The notes below the pieces were generated by a model. The model had not been told where the DNA came from. It saw nothing but the letters and a program-made list of their open reading frames with translations, and ran no database searches. DNA of 64,000 bases from Mastigias papua (taxonomy: Eukaryota > Cnidaria > Scyphozoa > Rhizostomeae > Mastigiidae): NCBI GenBank assembly GCA_964019165.1, contig OZ025273.1:7695605-7759604 (forward strand), given 5' to 3'. Shown piece by piece: positions 14,301 to 25,917 of this stretch. The first letter of the stretch is position 1. The number at the start of each line of letters is the position of its first letter. The translations under genes and the position numbers were made by a program.

Positions 14301-15406
14301 AAACATTGTTGAGAATCGTGGTTTTATGCATGTTTCAACTGTTTCGCCTGGTCAGTTGTTAGAATTACTTGTGGAAAACCACACAATATTTTCCATGTGG
14401 TAGCAACTACAATATAGAAAGTCTGGTTATTTTACATTGTTTTTACTTGAAAGTATAGTCAGATTCTGTAGCATAGAATTAGTTCGCACGATCCCTGTTT
14501 ATACTGAGAAATACAAGTAACATAGCGCAGTGGCCAGTTCATGTTTTTGTAAGAAACTTGGCTCAAGGTCTTGTAGTAAACGTTTCTTAATTTTTTGCCA
14601 CATTTTAGTTCTAAAAGTCTGCTACAAGTGTCTTAGTTTAATGAACAATAATTCCTTTGAAAAGTAAAGCAAAATGTGAATTTAGCAAGTTAGTAGCGTT
14701 GCGTGAGTTAGAATCCAAGGCAAAGTTATGTCCACTTCCTTAATTCGGTCATTTTTACGTAGTCTTCACTATGGTCATGGATAATGTGTTTCCAAAACTG
14801 TGAAAGATGACACAGACATTTCTAAAGTTTCTCAGCCTTATTACTTTATAACTTTACTTGTAGTTTTAAAGTCTCTTTAATTTCAGAGTGTCTATTACTA
14901 GGTTTTGTGTAAACCGATTTTTTGTAGTAAAAATGTGTAGCTAAAGAATCGTTAGTACCAAAGAAATGAATTAGTATTGAATGTGTATGCAGATTATGGA
15001 AACTTTTTAAAATTGAAATCAGTTGTCTCTGTCAAATTGTCGGCTACGAGATAATTTTGCATTCTAAGTTTGTTTACCTCTCGTCCGTCTCGATGTTGCT
15101 GCTTCTATTTATGATAAAGTGTTTTCCTTGGATTTATGTTTATGCTTGAGAACAGTAACTTTGCTTGCTGTATAAGTTCATTGGTTTACCAGCTAAAAGG
15201 CCTAAATGTCATTAGATAATTTATCTTTATTTTAGCTGAATAAAGCGGTGATACCCTCGTACACTGTGCGAGCTTCAAACATGGAACGAGTTCTGTCTGA
15301 GCTGTGGCATCCCGGACACGAAGAAATTGAACAGAATCAGCTGTACAAGTTAGAAAGTAAACGATTTAGTGATATTCTAAAGCAACAGCGAGGTCTTCGG
15401 GCTTAG
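5304..15406 (+). CDS. TADA1: Transcriptional adapter 1 (SAGA/STAGA complex subunit)
   Basis: A split gene with exons 5304-5365, 8766-8802, 9264-9318, 10236-10301, 10691-10794, 10979-11032 (or to 11042), 11675-11829, 12942-13066, 14119-14245 and 15236-15406, about 320 codons. Animal TADA1 is about 335 residues. The joined protein follows TADA1 end to end: MADVELARKQL, YWNNMKLWYKQKITKDDFD, HNEFLLAILARC, the S/K-rich linker, KFDVVNHV, SKLCTLEMALPD, SHAVEAHLKNIL, RRKPYNLRD-like KRKPYNLRDNQF, the STFDLRDTLQ block and the C-terminal MERVLSELWHPGHEEI. TADA1 is a histone-fold-type architectural subunit of the SAGA histone acetyltransferase coactivator in the nucleus. All joins are phase-consistent except between exons 6 and 7, where one extra base (mod 3) is needed; see findings. 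Identification is firm. Confidence 0.92.
5500..6175 (+). repeat. diverged tandem duplication in TADA1 intron 1
   Basis: A segment at about 5550-5850 (GGGAAGCTCATTG..., later AAAGAATGCA) recurs at about 5895-6120 (GGGAAGCTCATTG..., AAAGAATGCA) with many substitutions. Function unknown; probably an old duplicated or mobile sequence. Confidence 0.5.
6340..6450 (+). repeat. interspersed repeat copy in TADA1 intron 1
   Basis: Contains GCCAAT-rich text (AATGTTATTGCCAATTAGCT ... GGGGCCAATCTGAGCT) that matches 24050-24160 in SLC5A7 intron 5. Two copies in the window imply a dispersed family; no coding capacity. Confidence 0.5.
6990..7330 (+). repeat. interspersed repeat family copy (GAGCCT.../ACTCCC motif)
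   Basis: Shares ordered motifs with 54290-54670 and partly with 36750-37140: a GAGCCT...ATTCTTAT segment, CTCC(C/G)GGAGAGTTGCT, GCATCATAGCA, then ACTCCC...GTAAG-T. Short, AT-rich and non-coding, so a SINE- or MITE-like family is likely. Confidence 0.45.
8766..8802 (+). CDS. TADA1: TADA1 exon 2
   Basis: 37 nt encoding YWNNMKLWYKQK after a split lysine codon; acceptor CCCAG, donor GTATAC. Confidence 0.9.
9264..9318 (+). CDS. TADA1: TADA1 exon 3
   Basis: 55 nt, ITKDDFDTQAFQLLGPGK; donor GTTAGT, leaves phase 1. Confidence 0.88.
10236..10301 (+). CDS. TADA1: TADA1 exon 4
   Basis: 66 nt, HLHNEFLLAILARCHALIAA, the strongly conserved N-domain helix; donor GTATGT. Confidence 0.9.
10540..10679 (+). 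repeat. 75-bp direct tandem duplication just upstream of TADA1 exon 5
   Basis: A segment beginning TTGGAAACTGTACATTTCAT occurs twice at a 75-base offset (first copy from 10541, second from 10616) with no mismatch seen by eye over about 64 bases. It ends about 12 bases before the exon 5 acceptor, so it doubles the branch-point/polypyrimidine neighbourhood. Confidence 0.85.
10691..10794 (+). CDS. TADA1: TADA1 exon 5 (basic linker)
   Basis: 104 nt, encodes a lysine/serine-rich linker (SLPSKTSQKASAKS...) matching the equivalent low-complexity linker of TADA1; donor GTTTGT. Confidence 0.8.
10979..11032 (+). CDS. TADA1: TADA1 exon 6 (3' end uncertain)
   Basis: 54 nt, HQFQKFDVVNHVDVVAPK, with the conserved KFD. 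The best donor (AAG|GTATGC at 11033) leaves phase 0, but the next exon needs phase 1. A weaker donor at 11043 (GTATTT) would add ten bases and close the frame. Confidence 0.75.
11149..11199 (+). repeat. 23-bp tandem repeat in TADA1 intron 6
   Basis: Two complete copies and a partial third of TTTGTTCTTTTCCCACTGAC-GCC in a row. Confidence 0.8.
11675..11829 (+). CDS. TADA1: TADA1 exon 7
   Basis: 155 nt, SEDIDSKLCTLEMALPD through the helical core to SHAVE. Acceptor TTTTTACAG; a TGA lies in frame just upstream, so this acceptor is forced. Confidence 0.88.
12942..13066 (+). CDS. TADA1: TADA1 exon 8
   Basis: 125 nt, AHLKNILTACVAKRKPYNL, the most conserved core segment; donor GTAGGT leaves phase 2. 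Confidence 0.9.
14119..14245 (+). CDS. TADA1: TADA1 exon 9
   Basis: 127 nt, encodes an acidic linker then LTPISTFDLRDTLQ; donor GTATGT. Confidence 0.9.
14560..14900. repeat. probable interspersed repeat, inverted relative to 420-760
   Basis: The reverse complement of this part carries the same ATCTTTCACAGTTTTGG word and AAAGTTTC-rich context as 480-560. Boundaries are not clear. Confidence 0.3.
15236..15406 (+). CDS. TADA1: TADA1 exon 10 (C-terminus)
   Basis: 171 nt, from LNKAVIPSYTVRASNMERVL through LWHPGHEEIEQ to the TAG stop. Confidence 0.92.
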   Translation: MNKAVIPSYTVRASNMERVLSELWHPGHEEIEQNQLYKLESKRFSDILKQQRGLRA

Positions 15407-15818
15407 TTTTATTGCAAATTCTTCTTCATGGTGTGTCTTTCGTTCAAGTTTGAATTAGTTGTAAATTGCTTTGATTTTATGATATATGACTTGCCTTTAC
15501 ATGTTTGAGCTTTTTGCATGTGATCAGCTTGTTGTCGTGTGTCAGAGTGTCACACATTGCTTTTCTTTGTACGACACACGACAGCCTCATAGAGCTGCTG
15601 TTTTTCTTTATGAGAAAAAACAAATATGCATATATGTTGATAGATGTTTATTTGACTTTTATCTTGGGCAGGCATAGCATATTTCGTGACCTGTATGTGC
15701 AATTGCTATTATTGTAATATGAGTAAGCTAACACAGGGGTGCCGTGCAGGGGTGCTCGGAAGGCTCAACCCATAGTACCAAAAGGAGAGTATGATCAATA
15801 TATATATACATATATATA
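15407..15818. other. TADA1 3' flank
   Basis: No gene seen. Small open frames here have no recognisable domain. No canonical AATAAA was found close to the TADA1 stop. Confidence 0.3.
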
Positions 15819-16131
15819 TAATGATATGATATGATATGATATGATATGATATGATATGATATGATATGATATGATATATGATATGATATGATATGATATG
15901 ATATGATATGATTGATATGATATGATATGATATGATATATGATATATGATATATGATATATGATATATGATATATGATATATGATATATGATATATGATA
16001 TATGATATGATATGATATGATATGATATGATATGATATGATATGATATGATATGATATGATACGATATGATATGATATGATTGATATGATATGATATGGT
16101 ATGATATGATATAATATGATATGATATATTA
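15819..16131 (+). repeat. ATGAT pentanucleotide microsatellite
   Basis: About 310 bases of ATGAT units, with an internal block (about 15930-16000) of seven-base ATATGAT units. It is directly followed by a SINE. Confidence 0.97.
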
Positions 16132-16187
16132 TAATTTATTTATTTGCAGTAGGCTAAGTTAAAATAGCATAGAGTAGATAATTAACC

Positions 16188-16510
16188 GGGCGAGTGGCCA
16201 AATGGTTAGAGCGCTTGACTGCTGAGCGGACATAGGTGGTTCGAGCCGAACTCACGGATCATGGCTGGCATGCTCACTCGCCATCCACCCAGCAGCAAAT
16301 GGGTACAGGTACACTGGGGAAGTTATAGGCGGCGATGAAGGAAACTGGCCACCCAGCCATTCTATGCTGAAGGCTCATGATAAGTGTCCTCTCTAAAAAC
16401 AGGCACTCCCAAGCGTACGGAATCGTACATGAACTAACCTTTAGCCTTGACCTTTTAGGCAATTAGGGCCTGCTTTGCAGTAATATTAGTCAAAAATACA
16501 TTAAAAGAAT
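16188..16510 (+). mobile_element. tRNA-derived SINE
   Basis: The 5' end reads like a tRNA: a box-A match TGGCCAAATGG at 16195-16205 and a box-B match GGTTCGAGCC at 16238-16247, the spacing of an internal RNA polymerase III promoter. The following body includes CCACCCAGCAGCAAATGGGT, a conserved-core-like segment, and the 3' part ends in A-rich sequence. It is not a functional tRNA, since no closed acceptor stem is seen. Such elements are non-autonomous and rely on a LINE. The 3' limit is approximate. Confidence 0.75.
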
Positions 16511-17112
16511 AAGAGTAATACAAGAAAAAGTTTTATTGGAAGTATTGACACCCGACCTTTCTAAAAGAAATCCATAGGGCAACAAGTGTATGAAAGTTTC
16601 CAGGGATTAGCTCATCATCCATTTATGCTATTTCATTTTTCTCGTCGTTCTGGTCCTAAAAGTTTATGCTATTTTGGTGAATTCACTTGTTACTATGAAC
16701 CAACCCTTTACTGCTGTTTTTGCACAGCCCCCTCTATAAATTCTTAGGATGGCACTTCTGAGGTAGCGGTGTTAGGGAACTCTATTGACAGAATATTTGT
16801 TTTTAATCAGAACAGGTAATGATTATGAAATTTCAATTCGTAGTTGTTTAACGTTATAAATGCATCGAAATATAGAAAAGCGCTGCGATCACACAGTGAA
16901 CAGAGGTCAACGGAATCCTTTCCTTTCGTGTTATGTTACGAATTCTTCAATACGTATGTTACATGCTGGAATACATTACTCTCTTCCAATGGATTCAATT
17001 TGTCTTTCGAATTTCAACCTTGGTTTAGTTGGCAATTTAGGTGGCGAAATGTTGTCCTGTATCGAATGAGCATCTGTTGGATCTGGTGTTATCATAGCTT
17101 TGCATTGTAAGG

Positions 17113-17283
17113 ATGGCGACGCCTCACCAAGTTTGTTACCCTTTTGACGCCTCTGTTCAGCGTAAAATAGGCGAGTTTTTGCTGGACTGTGTGGAAAACG
17201 GAATTGGCATTGTCGCTTCGAATGGAACAGAAACAATCGTCATGACATCTCACAAAACATGCAGTTGTACTACGCATGTATAG
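17113..17283 (+). CDS. possible short ORF of unknown function (56 codons)
   Basis: ATG in good context (AGGATGG) opens a frame beginning MATPHQVCYPFDASVQRKIG and ending at TAG. The composition looks more protein-like than its surroundings, but no family is recognised. It could be a small gene, an exon of an unseen transcript or chance. Confidence 0.2.
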   Translation: MATPHQVCYPFDASVQRKIGEFLLDCVENGIGIVASNGTETIVMTSHKTCSCTTHV

Positions 17284-17699
17284 TACGCATGTATTGATGA
17301 AAATTTTTACATGAGGCAACTGTGTACACTCCTTTCTAGTAGAGCGGGGTGTTTTTTTACAGAGGTTTGGTATTCTTAATTTGCTTGGAATTTTGAGAGT
17401 AATTTGTTCTTACTTCATTATTGGGTTTTCCAGTAAGTGCCCACTCCCGTGCCCACTTGACTTGTCACTGAATCAGAAGTTGGCTAGCCACTAGTGCAAA
17501 GTCCAACTATTTTACGTTTGCTCTCCTGTGTGTGGTTGACGGGGAAACGGGGCCTTTGCTAGTTTAAAAAGCTCTCTCTCACACAGAACTTCTTATTATG
17601 CTGAAGGCAATGATATTAGTTATTTAAAATTACCAATTTAAGTTGATTAAAGTAAGGAATAAATAGAAGATTTGCTGTTTTCCATTGGGAAGTTTAGCA

Positions 17700-17970
17700 G
17701 TGGTGTAACAGAATGGCTTGGGGCCCTAAGGAATAATTTGTTTAGGGGCCTTTTCAAGTTTTTTCAAATCTAGGAATGAGGACTTTTATCCTTGAGGAAG
17801 AAAAGGAGCTATACTAGGTAGTTTGTAAAATAAAGGAAATATCGACTTATTAAATGCCTTCTTACATAAATACAAGCAAAAGCATGTCCCTTAAAAACTG
17901 CGAAGGCGTCCCTTGGGGATCCCATAGGCTAGGGGGTCCTTAGGAGTTGCTCTAACCTCAACATTTTGTC
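17700..17970. other. GC-richer patch, possible transposon relic
   Basis: Words such as GGGGCCCTAAGGAATAATTT and CATAGGCTAGGGGGTCCTTA stand out from the AT-rich background. I cannot define ends or a family. Confidence 0.2.
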
Positions 17971-18093
17971 TACGCCACCGGTGTTTAGTCATACTTCACT
18001 GACATTGCTTTTTATCTACATTACCCCCCGGTTATTTTTGAGATACAATGTTGACACCTTTGGCCAACTCTAAGCCGGAGTAGGAGGCACAAA

Positions 18094-18111
18094 ATGAACT
18101 ATGGCCGTTAA
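18094..18111 (+). promoter_or_regulatory. five-codon uORF overlapping the SLC5A7 start codon
   Basis: ATGAACTATGGCCGTTAA reads M-N-Y-G-R-stop. The SLC5A7 ATG (18101) lies inside it in another frame. Initiation at the upstream ATG (context AAAATGA) would end ten bases past the main ATG, so it could lower or regulate transporter translation. This is inference from arrangement. Confidence 0.6.
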
Positions 18112-18281
18112 CATACCTGGGTTAATTGCTGTAATAATTTTTTATATCATAATATTCCTGGTTGGAATTCTTGCAGCTCGTAAGAAGAAATCGGGAGATG
18201 AAGCTACTCGAGGAGAGGGCGAAGAGGTCATGCTCGCAGGCAGAAACATTGGTTTATTTGTGGGAACATTCACTATGACTG
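18101..18281 (+). CDS. SLC5A7: SLC5A7 exon 1
   Basis: 181 nt; first membrane helix and start of the second ([14 protein letters not shown]); donor GTAAGG, phase 1. Confidence 0.96.
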
Positions 18282-21200
18282 GTAAGGCTGTAGACTGTAG
18301 ATATTAAATTGACTACAGGGAGAAGAGCTTTCTTTGCAAAAAGGAACCAAAAAGGGAGCAGGTCTGGGACATCCCCACTCTTATCTTATCTTTATGGATA
18401 TGAGGACAGTGAGAATTGTGTTGTCTCTATAGTTTTCCAGTCTTTATTCGAGCACCCCGCGACGAACGAGGTACATTGAAATAGCTCCTCAGATAGTCGT
18501 TTCTAATCAACTGCTTTTGTTGGTCTCCATGAGACCTGATTCTACACAGATTTGTGTGGTTTGGTGCTCAGAGTCACTATCTATGTTCACTTAACCTTAG
18601 GAATCAACAAGGGGTAGTGTAATAACGTAGGCTTTGTGCACAGTTAATCATAATAGCAATTTTTCGGCGTAAATCCAAAAGTGTACGAGGTTTTTCGTAG
18701 CTTTGCATTGAAAACAGGAGGAATAAAGACTTTGCAGACTAAGATTATCTCTCTGCAAAGCTTGATACATGCCTAGAAATTTTAGGATAGGATATAGTAT
18801 GTTTTTACAGTGACAAGCAGCATTTGGTATAAAATATATTACAAAGTGGAAGTTTTGTCCTAAATGTGTGAATGATGATCAGCAGGATTATAGTCATGCC
18901 CAAGATTATGCAGTACTGATGTACTGCTCACTTTAAGTTTCTTTTGGGATTAGGATGCACAATAGCATGTACAGTGAGTGCACTATGAGCTTGTTGATGG
19001 GTTTTGCTACAGGATGTCAATTTTGGAGCATGATTGGGGTTATAGGCTAAAGGATAAAGGTGAATGGTGCTATAAGGAGGTTGATACTCCATGAAAAAGC
19101 AGTAAACCAGTTTGAGTTCCATGAGAAACTGTGTTAAGATTTGTGTTGTCTGTAGAGGAGATATGGATTGAACAGGATTTTTAGCTGCTTCTCATTGATG
19201 ATCCCCTTTTTTCGATGATTTCCTCAGAATTTAATTTGTGTGAATTTGGAAGGTGGTCATAATAGTTATTCAGTAGTTGCAACATAGTTGAGTGCAATAT
19301 GTGTATGCTCTTTTTCTATACAATTCCTTTGTCATTGCTTTGTAGCAACTTGGGTAGGTGGCGGCTATATAAATGGAACTGCTGAATCAGTCTATACATC
19401 TGGACTTGTGTGGGCACAGGCTCCATGGGGATATGCTCTAAGCCTGATGATAGGTAAGCATCAATGAGACTAGAGCAAGAGAGTGTATATTTAGGAATAT
19501 CTTGCATTGTGAAAGGTAATAGAATGTTTGTAGAACACCATAACTTTATCCAGTTGGGGACAAATTTCCTATAGGAACTGCCAAGGGTCACTGGCACTTG
19601 TGTCATTTCCTGTTGGTGCTTTGAAGCACATCATTCACACAGTTTGTCATAACAAACTTAACTTTAATGTCTGTCTATCTTGAAGTCCTCAGTTTTGTCT
19701 CTTGTTATTTCATAATTTTCCTCTGAACCCTTTCTTTTCCTGATTTAGGTAATTGAGGAGTTTGGGACTTGCCCTGTGTTTTTTAAAGTACATCTGTTGT
19801 AAAATATCATGTACTTACTCTAAAAATGAATAGCATTAGATTCAATGAAAAAGAACAGACTGCTGTCTTAAACTGTAATTGACATGGCAATCTTTAGGCT
19901 ATACCACTGCCAACATTTTACTCATGTATCTGACCCATTCTCTCAGTGACCTGTTTGGAGACCTCATTTACACTACTCTGAGTGGCATCTTTGTAGACAA
20001 CATGTATTCAAAGTCTTGTTCATTTGAGCAAATAATTGGACTCATAGAAAGCTACATTTGTATTGTTCTGTTAATTTGAACATATTGATTAAAGATTTAT
20101 AGACAAGAGAAGTAGTTCTATAAGCAAGGATGCCTACAGGTTGGGAGCAATAGGGGGAACCATACCACCCCCTGATCTCAGCCCAAAGGACAAAGGAAAG
20201 TAGTTTCCTTTTGAGTAACTTTTCATTTCATTGCAAAGCTTTAGAATGATTTCAAAGTTTAGTTATGGAGTAACAGTTGGCACCAGAGGAATTGTTGCCT
20301 GAGGGATCAGGGGAACACTGGCCCCTTCCTGTATTACCATTTGTTGAATTTATCAGATTTTTTGGAAAATTCCCAACATACTAGCTCCATGCACAAACAT
20401 GAGTAGCATAGATTTTTCAGAACAGAGCTGTTGCTAAGTTGGGGCTTTTCATGGTTTACCCAGTATTTTAGCCACCTCCCGAGTTTTTTCCAACAATTTT
20501 GTTTTGCTGCTGTATTTTCATGTGAATCAACAGTGCTCTATAGCTGTTCTGTGTAATTGCAAAATTTCTATCCATTAAAAAATAAAATCAGTCAAATGTG
20601 CTGCTGTGCATCTTACGGATTAAGAAGCCTCAAACTAGGTTAGAATGAATATCACGTACACAACAGAAAACCTTTTACGTGGATTGAAGTTCACCCTCCC
20701 CCATTCCTCTCGTTGTTTGGATGTGGCGAAGAATACTCCATTGATGAACGCACATGTAATTTTTCGATTGCATGGTGCACAATTCTTTAAAAGGTTGTCA
20801 GCCTTAATTCAGTAAACATAAGGAATTATATTCGTACTTCGTCCTATCGTGTAAGCATTGAAGTGGCTTCTTTCCGGATGTAGTGATTTGATGATACTCT
20901 ACACATTGACGAACTGTTCTAATCACAAATCGACAATTATCAATACAATGACGAACTTTTTTAATGAGAAATTTACCGTTTTGACATTAAATGGTATCCC
21001 TCCCGACGAAGTGATGCTCAATGCGTGGACGAAGAACGTGATTCAAACATTGACCGTCTTTGATTCTGCATTCGGCAGCACTTCACTTATTTACCGAAAC
21101 TAAATGTTTGGTTCCCTTTAAGACAAGCAATTCATTTTCTCATATATCGTTTTGATATTTGAAAATTTTAGAGAGTGATATTTCTTTCATTTCCTTTGAA

Positions 21201-24200
21201 CTCTGCTCTCTACATCCATTGGAGTGGAGAATGGGATCATAGAAATCTGAGACACCATGACTTCTGAAGTCCTAACCTCTCAGATTGGGTCATCCTTCTA
21301 TCTTGAAGATCCAGTTGTCGTACAATGTGTTTATTGCCTGGAAAAAACAAAAAGTATTGTCAACTATGCCTCTTTGCTATCAAATTTCTATCTTTCCCAA
21401 GGTGGTTTATTTTTTGCAAGAATTATGCGTGACAAAGGCTACGTAACAATGCTGGACCCATTGCAAGAAAAGTATTCGAATTGGATGGGCGGATTTTTGT
21501 ACATTCCAGCCTTTCTTGGAGAGACTATGTGGACTGCGGCAATCCTTGGAGCGCTTGGAGCTACACTTAGCGTTATTCTAGACATGGATATAGACCTAGC
21601 TGTTATAATATCTGCAGTAATAGCTGTTGGGTATACATTTTTTGGAGGATTGTACTCCGTGGCGTATACTGATGTTGTGCAGCTAATTTGTATATTCTTT
21701 GGATTGGTGAGTTTTATATGCACGTTTTTATATTTGTGCAGGCATCCATCGGCAAGTAACGCAGAAACTATGCACTTCAAATTTTGTTGATTATGGCAAC
21801 CCCGTAGCCAGGCCCGTGTTTTAGGGGTGGCAGAATTGTCTTGGGGAATCATGTGGCACAAAATCTGAGAGCTTATTTCAGACTTTTATGTTATGACAGT
21901 TGTCACAATTAAATGGATAAATGTGAGCTCAGGGAAAGAGTGAACTGTCCCGTAAAGGCCCAAAGTTGAGATCACCAACCTTTAGGAGATATTTCCTAGA
22001 AGCGATAAGTTAAATTAATAGTAAAAAGTTGCAGAAAAATTTCCAGGGGTGGTGAAAGGCGGCATCCTATTGTCCAGGGGTGGCGGTTGCCACCCCATGC
22101 TACCCCATGGTTGCGGGCTCAGATTATTATGATACCTTTATACGTTTTATATCTCTATGGTCAATGGCATCCCCAAGAAGAAGAACATTTGTAAAGAGCT
22201 TACGATTGATTCCTTGCATACGTAGAGTAATACCAATTAAACAGTTATTGGCGTCTTTTTCAGTGGTTAACAATCCCTTTTGCGATGACCAGTTCTCATA
22301 CTGTAAAGATTGCAAAGACAAGTGATGCATGGATTGGAACGTTTGATTCATTATACATTGGTGAATGGCTTGATATCACTCTGCTTCTCGTAAGTAAAGT
22401 CAGTTTGATGATAGTTTGTAGAATAATCGCTATATCCTTTTAGCAATACCGAATCTGTTATCTTTTCCTTATCGATGATTGCTTCATATACGACAGCAAG
22501 TTCGGTTTTGCTTTTTCTTACTTATTATCATGCCGGAGAGTGACGTCCATTTCTTAAGTAAACTTGAATATTTCTAAGTTGTATTTAAGGAATCTTTGAA
22601 TACCTATCAGTCGTTGTTTTGAAATGTTAATTCTTTTCCACCTTAGGGAAGTGTCATAAAGTATGAAAGAGACTGGAGTGGGGGAAAGTAGATATATTTC
22701 TAGAACCCAACATACAACCAATTAGAATTTGATTTAGAATTTGATACTCCCCAACTCATAAGCATTGTTCTGAAAACAAGCATGGAAGAATATACGTCAG
22801 ACAGTAGTGACTTAAGACTGACACTTCCCATAAAGTTTTCGATTATTCTAAGTGAAAATTTATTGGCCCACCTTTATAGTATGAACAAATAAATTTTTAG
22901 CCCAAAGTTTTCTCCGGAGAATTTTTGATGACCCTCTTGAATTCCTTGCGCTCAGTCCTGCTTCATACTTTGTAGCAGCTCCCTTATGCTCGTTTGTTGA
23001 TATGTTTTCTGTTAGGATATGTGAAGAGCATAGAAGATACATATATCGATCTTCTAAGCTCTTCCAATCAACATAAACACACAGTACTTCAAGATTATCA
23101 CTGAGTCATGTCTTTTAATCTGATTCTTAGTCAGTGTTCTAAGTATTGATAATAACTGGATTTTATGAATTTTTCTACAGGTATGTTTGTTAGGTGCATA
23201 AAAATAGCTGTGAAGATAACTTCTGTATAACAGAACCATCTAACTAAAATATTTTGCCTGCACACTGTCCAAATTTGTTCCTTGACTTCTAGTTTCAAGC
23301 TTCTTATGAGTTGATCAGTGATACTGTTTTTCTTGAGTAGATCTAAAGCTATCTGTTTTCCCTTGCAGTGTTTTGGTGGCGTACCATGGCAAGTTTATTT
23401 CCAGCGTGTTTTGTCCTCAAAATCGTCAAAACGAGCCCAGATCTTGTCGATCACAGCTGCCTTTGGGTGTATCTTTATGGCGGTTCCTGCCGTTTTGATC
23501 GGTGCTATTGCAAAATCTACAGGTAAGATGGAGTGTTAGATTTTACTTTGAGATTATTGAATTAAGCTATATGATTACTTGACGACTACCTTAAAAGCAC
23601 TTATTGAAATCGATCAAATGATGTGTTCACTATTGCACTTTCTTTCTATGCGAAACTTTGCAAAGGACCTCTATGAAAGAGTATTTTTAATTGCTGTCTA
23701 ATATATATACACAGAGTTGATAGGGAGTTTCTTAACAACAAAGCTAAATTTTCCTAACTAGATCATATCCGACCCTACGTCATAGTTGAATCTAAAAGTC
23801 TAGTCAACCGGAATGCTTTGCAGACACTATATCTCGAAGCCTGGGCGTTATAGTTTTGTTACTAGCTTGTATAGCCTGATCTAATTTGAAATGAGCTTAC
23901 TTATATCAGTGGCATCGATAGACAAAAAGATCTGAAATACTTTGATGATTAATAGTGTGAAAGATGGAAGATTTTATTACTTATTAGGTGTCTCTTTCAT
24001 TATCAAGAATATGAAAACTTATGATGACAATAGTTGAGCTTAAAATCTGAAAAATGTTAGAGCCAATCAGCTTCTTACTCTCAAATGGTGAATAAGCCAA
24101 TCAGAGCTGGTATAAGGGGGCCAGAAGGCCTTGCAACTTTGAGAAAGTGCACTACAGGCTCCGAATGCAAACATTCTCATTGCAAAACAAGCTAAGACTT

Positions 24201-25824
24201 ATTTAAGGTAGAAGAGTCATTCTACAGATCCATTATCGTCAACTTGGCGGGATTCAAGTTCCTTTTCGGAGCTCCGATTGGCTTCTACAATAGGGCATGA
24301 ATCTTATTGGCTGTAAGGGATCATTCATCCGTTACGTAACACCTCTATGGGGAGGTATGGTACCCTGATTTGTTACGCTGTTATTTAATCCATATTTAGG
24401 GCTATGCCATGCAGCGTTACGTGAGGGAGAGAGGGTCTCAAAAACATTAGCTTTTACCTTTACGTAACAGGTGAATGAGCCCTAAGATAAATGAAGTAGA
24501 GAGGATGTTTTCATTAGTTTTTTTGATTGAAAAAGTTGAAACTCACGCATGAAAGTCATCAGTTTTTTTGGATTTGTTTTCCTCTTATAGGAAACAATTT
24601 CTAGTTCATTATCAAATACTGTTAGCAATATTAAAGGGATATTGCAGTCTCTGGTTTAGAAAGTAAGAAAGAATGGAACTGCTGTTTTATAAAGTTCATT
24701 TAAATCGAAAAGTTTGATTGCATAGCAGCAAAATTTTCTTAATCTTTTCAACTTGGATAACATCTAATATCTTATGCAATAACATGTATAACTTTTGTTG
24801 TGCTGGTGATCTTTCATTAGTTTTAAAGTATACTTTTTGTCCATGTGCTCTTCATGTAAGGTGATTACTAAAGCTTGCCGCAGTATGACTTCATATCTAC
24901 CTCAGTATTCACATACAGAAGCTATTTTGAGTTTTCAAGAAGTTTTCTTACGCGAATACCTAGTTTTCCTGCCGATACCAAACCCCATACCACACCCTTT
25001 CGTGGAAGGCAATTACGAAAGCTTTCTGAAGTATGATTTCCGGTACACTTCAGTACAAGAACCCATTCAAATACAGAAGTGAACAAGGTAAATAGTGAAC
25101 TTAAAGGAATGGTCTGTACATAGCTGTAGGACAACAGTACCCCTCTATTGATGCTGTAGACAGCCATGGTGAACACAATTAAAAGATATCACTTCTGGTC
25201 AGTTGTAGTATGATATGCAAAATACAGGGACAAAAGGAATGTGGATTTATCACCTTTCTTTTTGTGTGTTCTGCTGCGAGGGGCATTAGGGTATCATTCT
25301 GAACTCTGCCTATTTGGAGGAGGAAGAGAAGTCTCATCTGAGAGAGAAAACAATGCATTGAGTATTATGTAATATTGTTGCCGGTTCTATCACTAAAATA
25401 CTTAATTTGGTATTTTAGACTGGTCTCATGCATCTCCAAGTACCTTGGCAAAGGACAACACAACAATATCTGATACAAGACTCGTCCTTCCTCTGGTTTT
25501 GCAATACCTTACACCTAAGTGGGTGTCATTTTTCGGCCTGGGTGCCATTTCTGCTGCTGTTATGTCCTCTGCTGATTCATCTGTTCTTTCAGCAAGCTCC
25601 ATGTTCAGTTACAACATTTACAAACTTATATTTAGACCCAAGGTAAGTGAATAGCATATGCCAATTAGCAGCTTCCGCCCTTTTAAATGTACAGAGAGTT
25701 GATTTGGCTTGATTTTCGTAGTGAATTGATGCAACCTCCACTACTTTGTTCACACAAAGGCCCTTTGTAGCCTAAATAATTTTTTTTAATTACAGCTGTT
25801 GTCAGCTAAAGTAAATCATATAAA

Positions 25825-25917
<93 letters not shown>

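Noticed and set aside
16188..16260. Functional tRNA gene
   Set aside because: Box A and box B are present but the acceptor stem does not close, and conserved-core-like SINE sequence follows.
21257..21401. N-terminal extension of SLC5A7 exon 3
   Set aside because: The frame is open, but the acceptor CTTTCCCAAG at 21401 restores the conserved [13 protein letters not shown] after exon 2.
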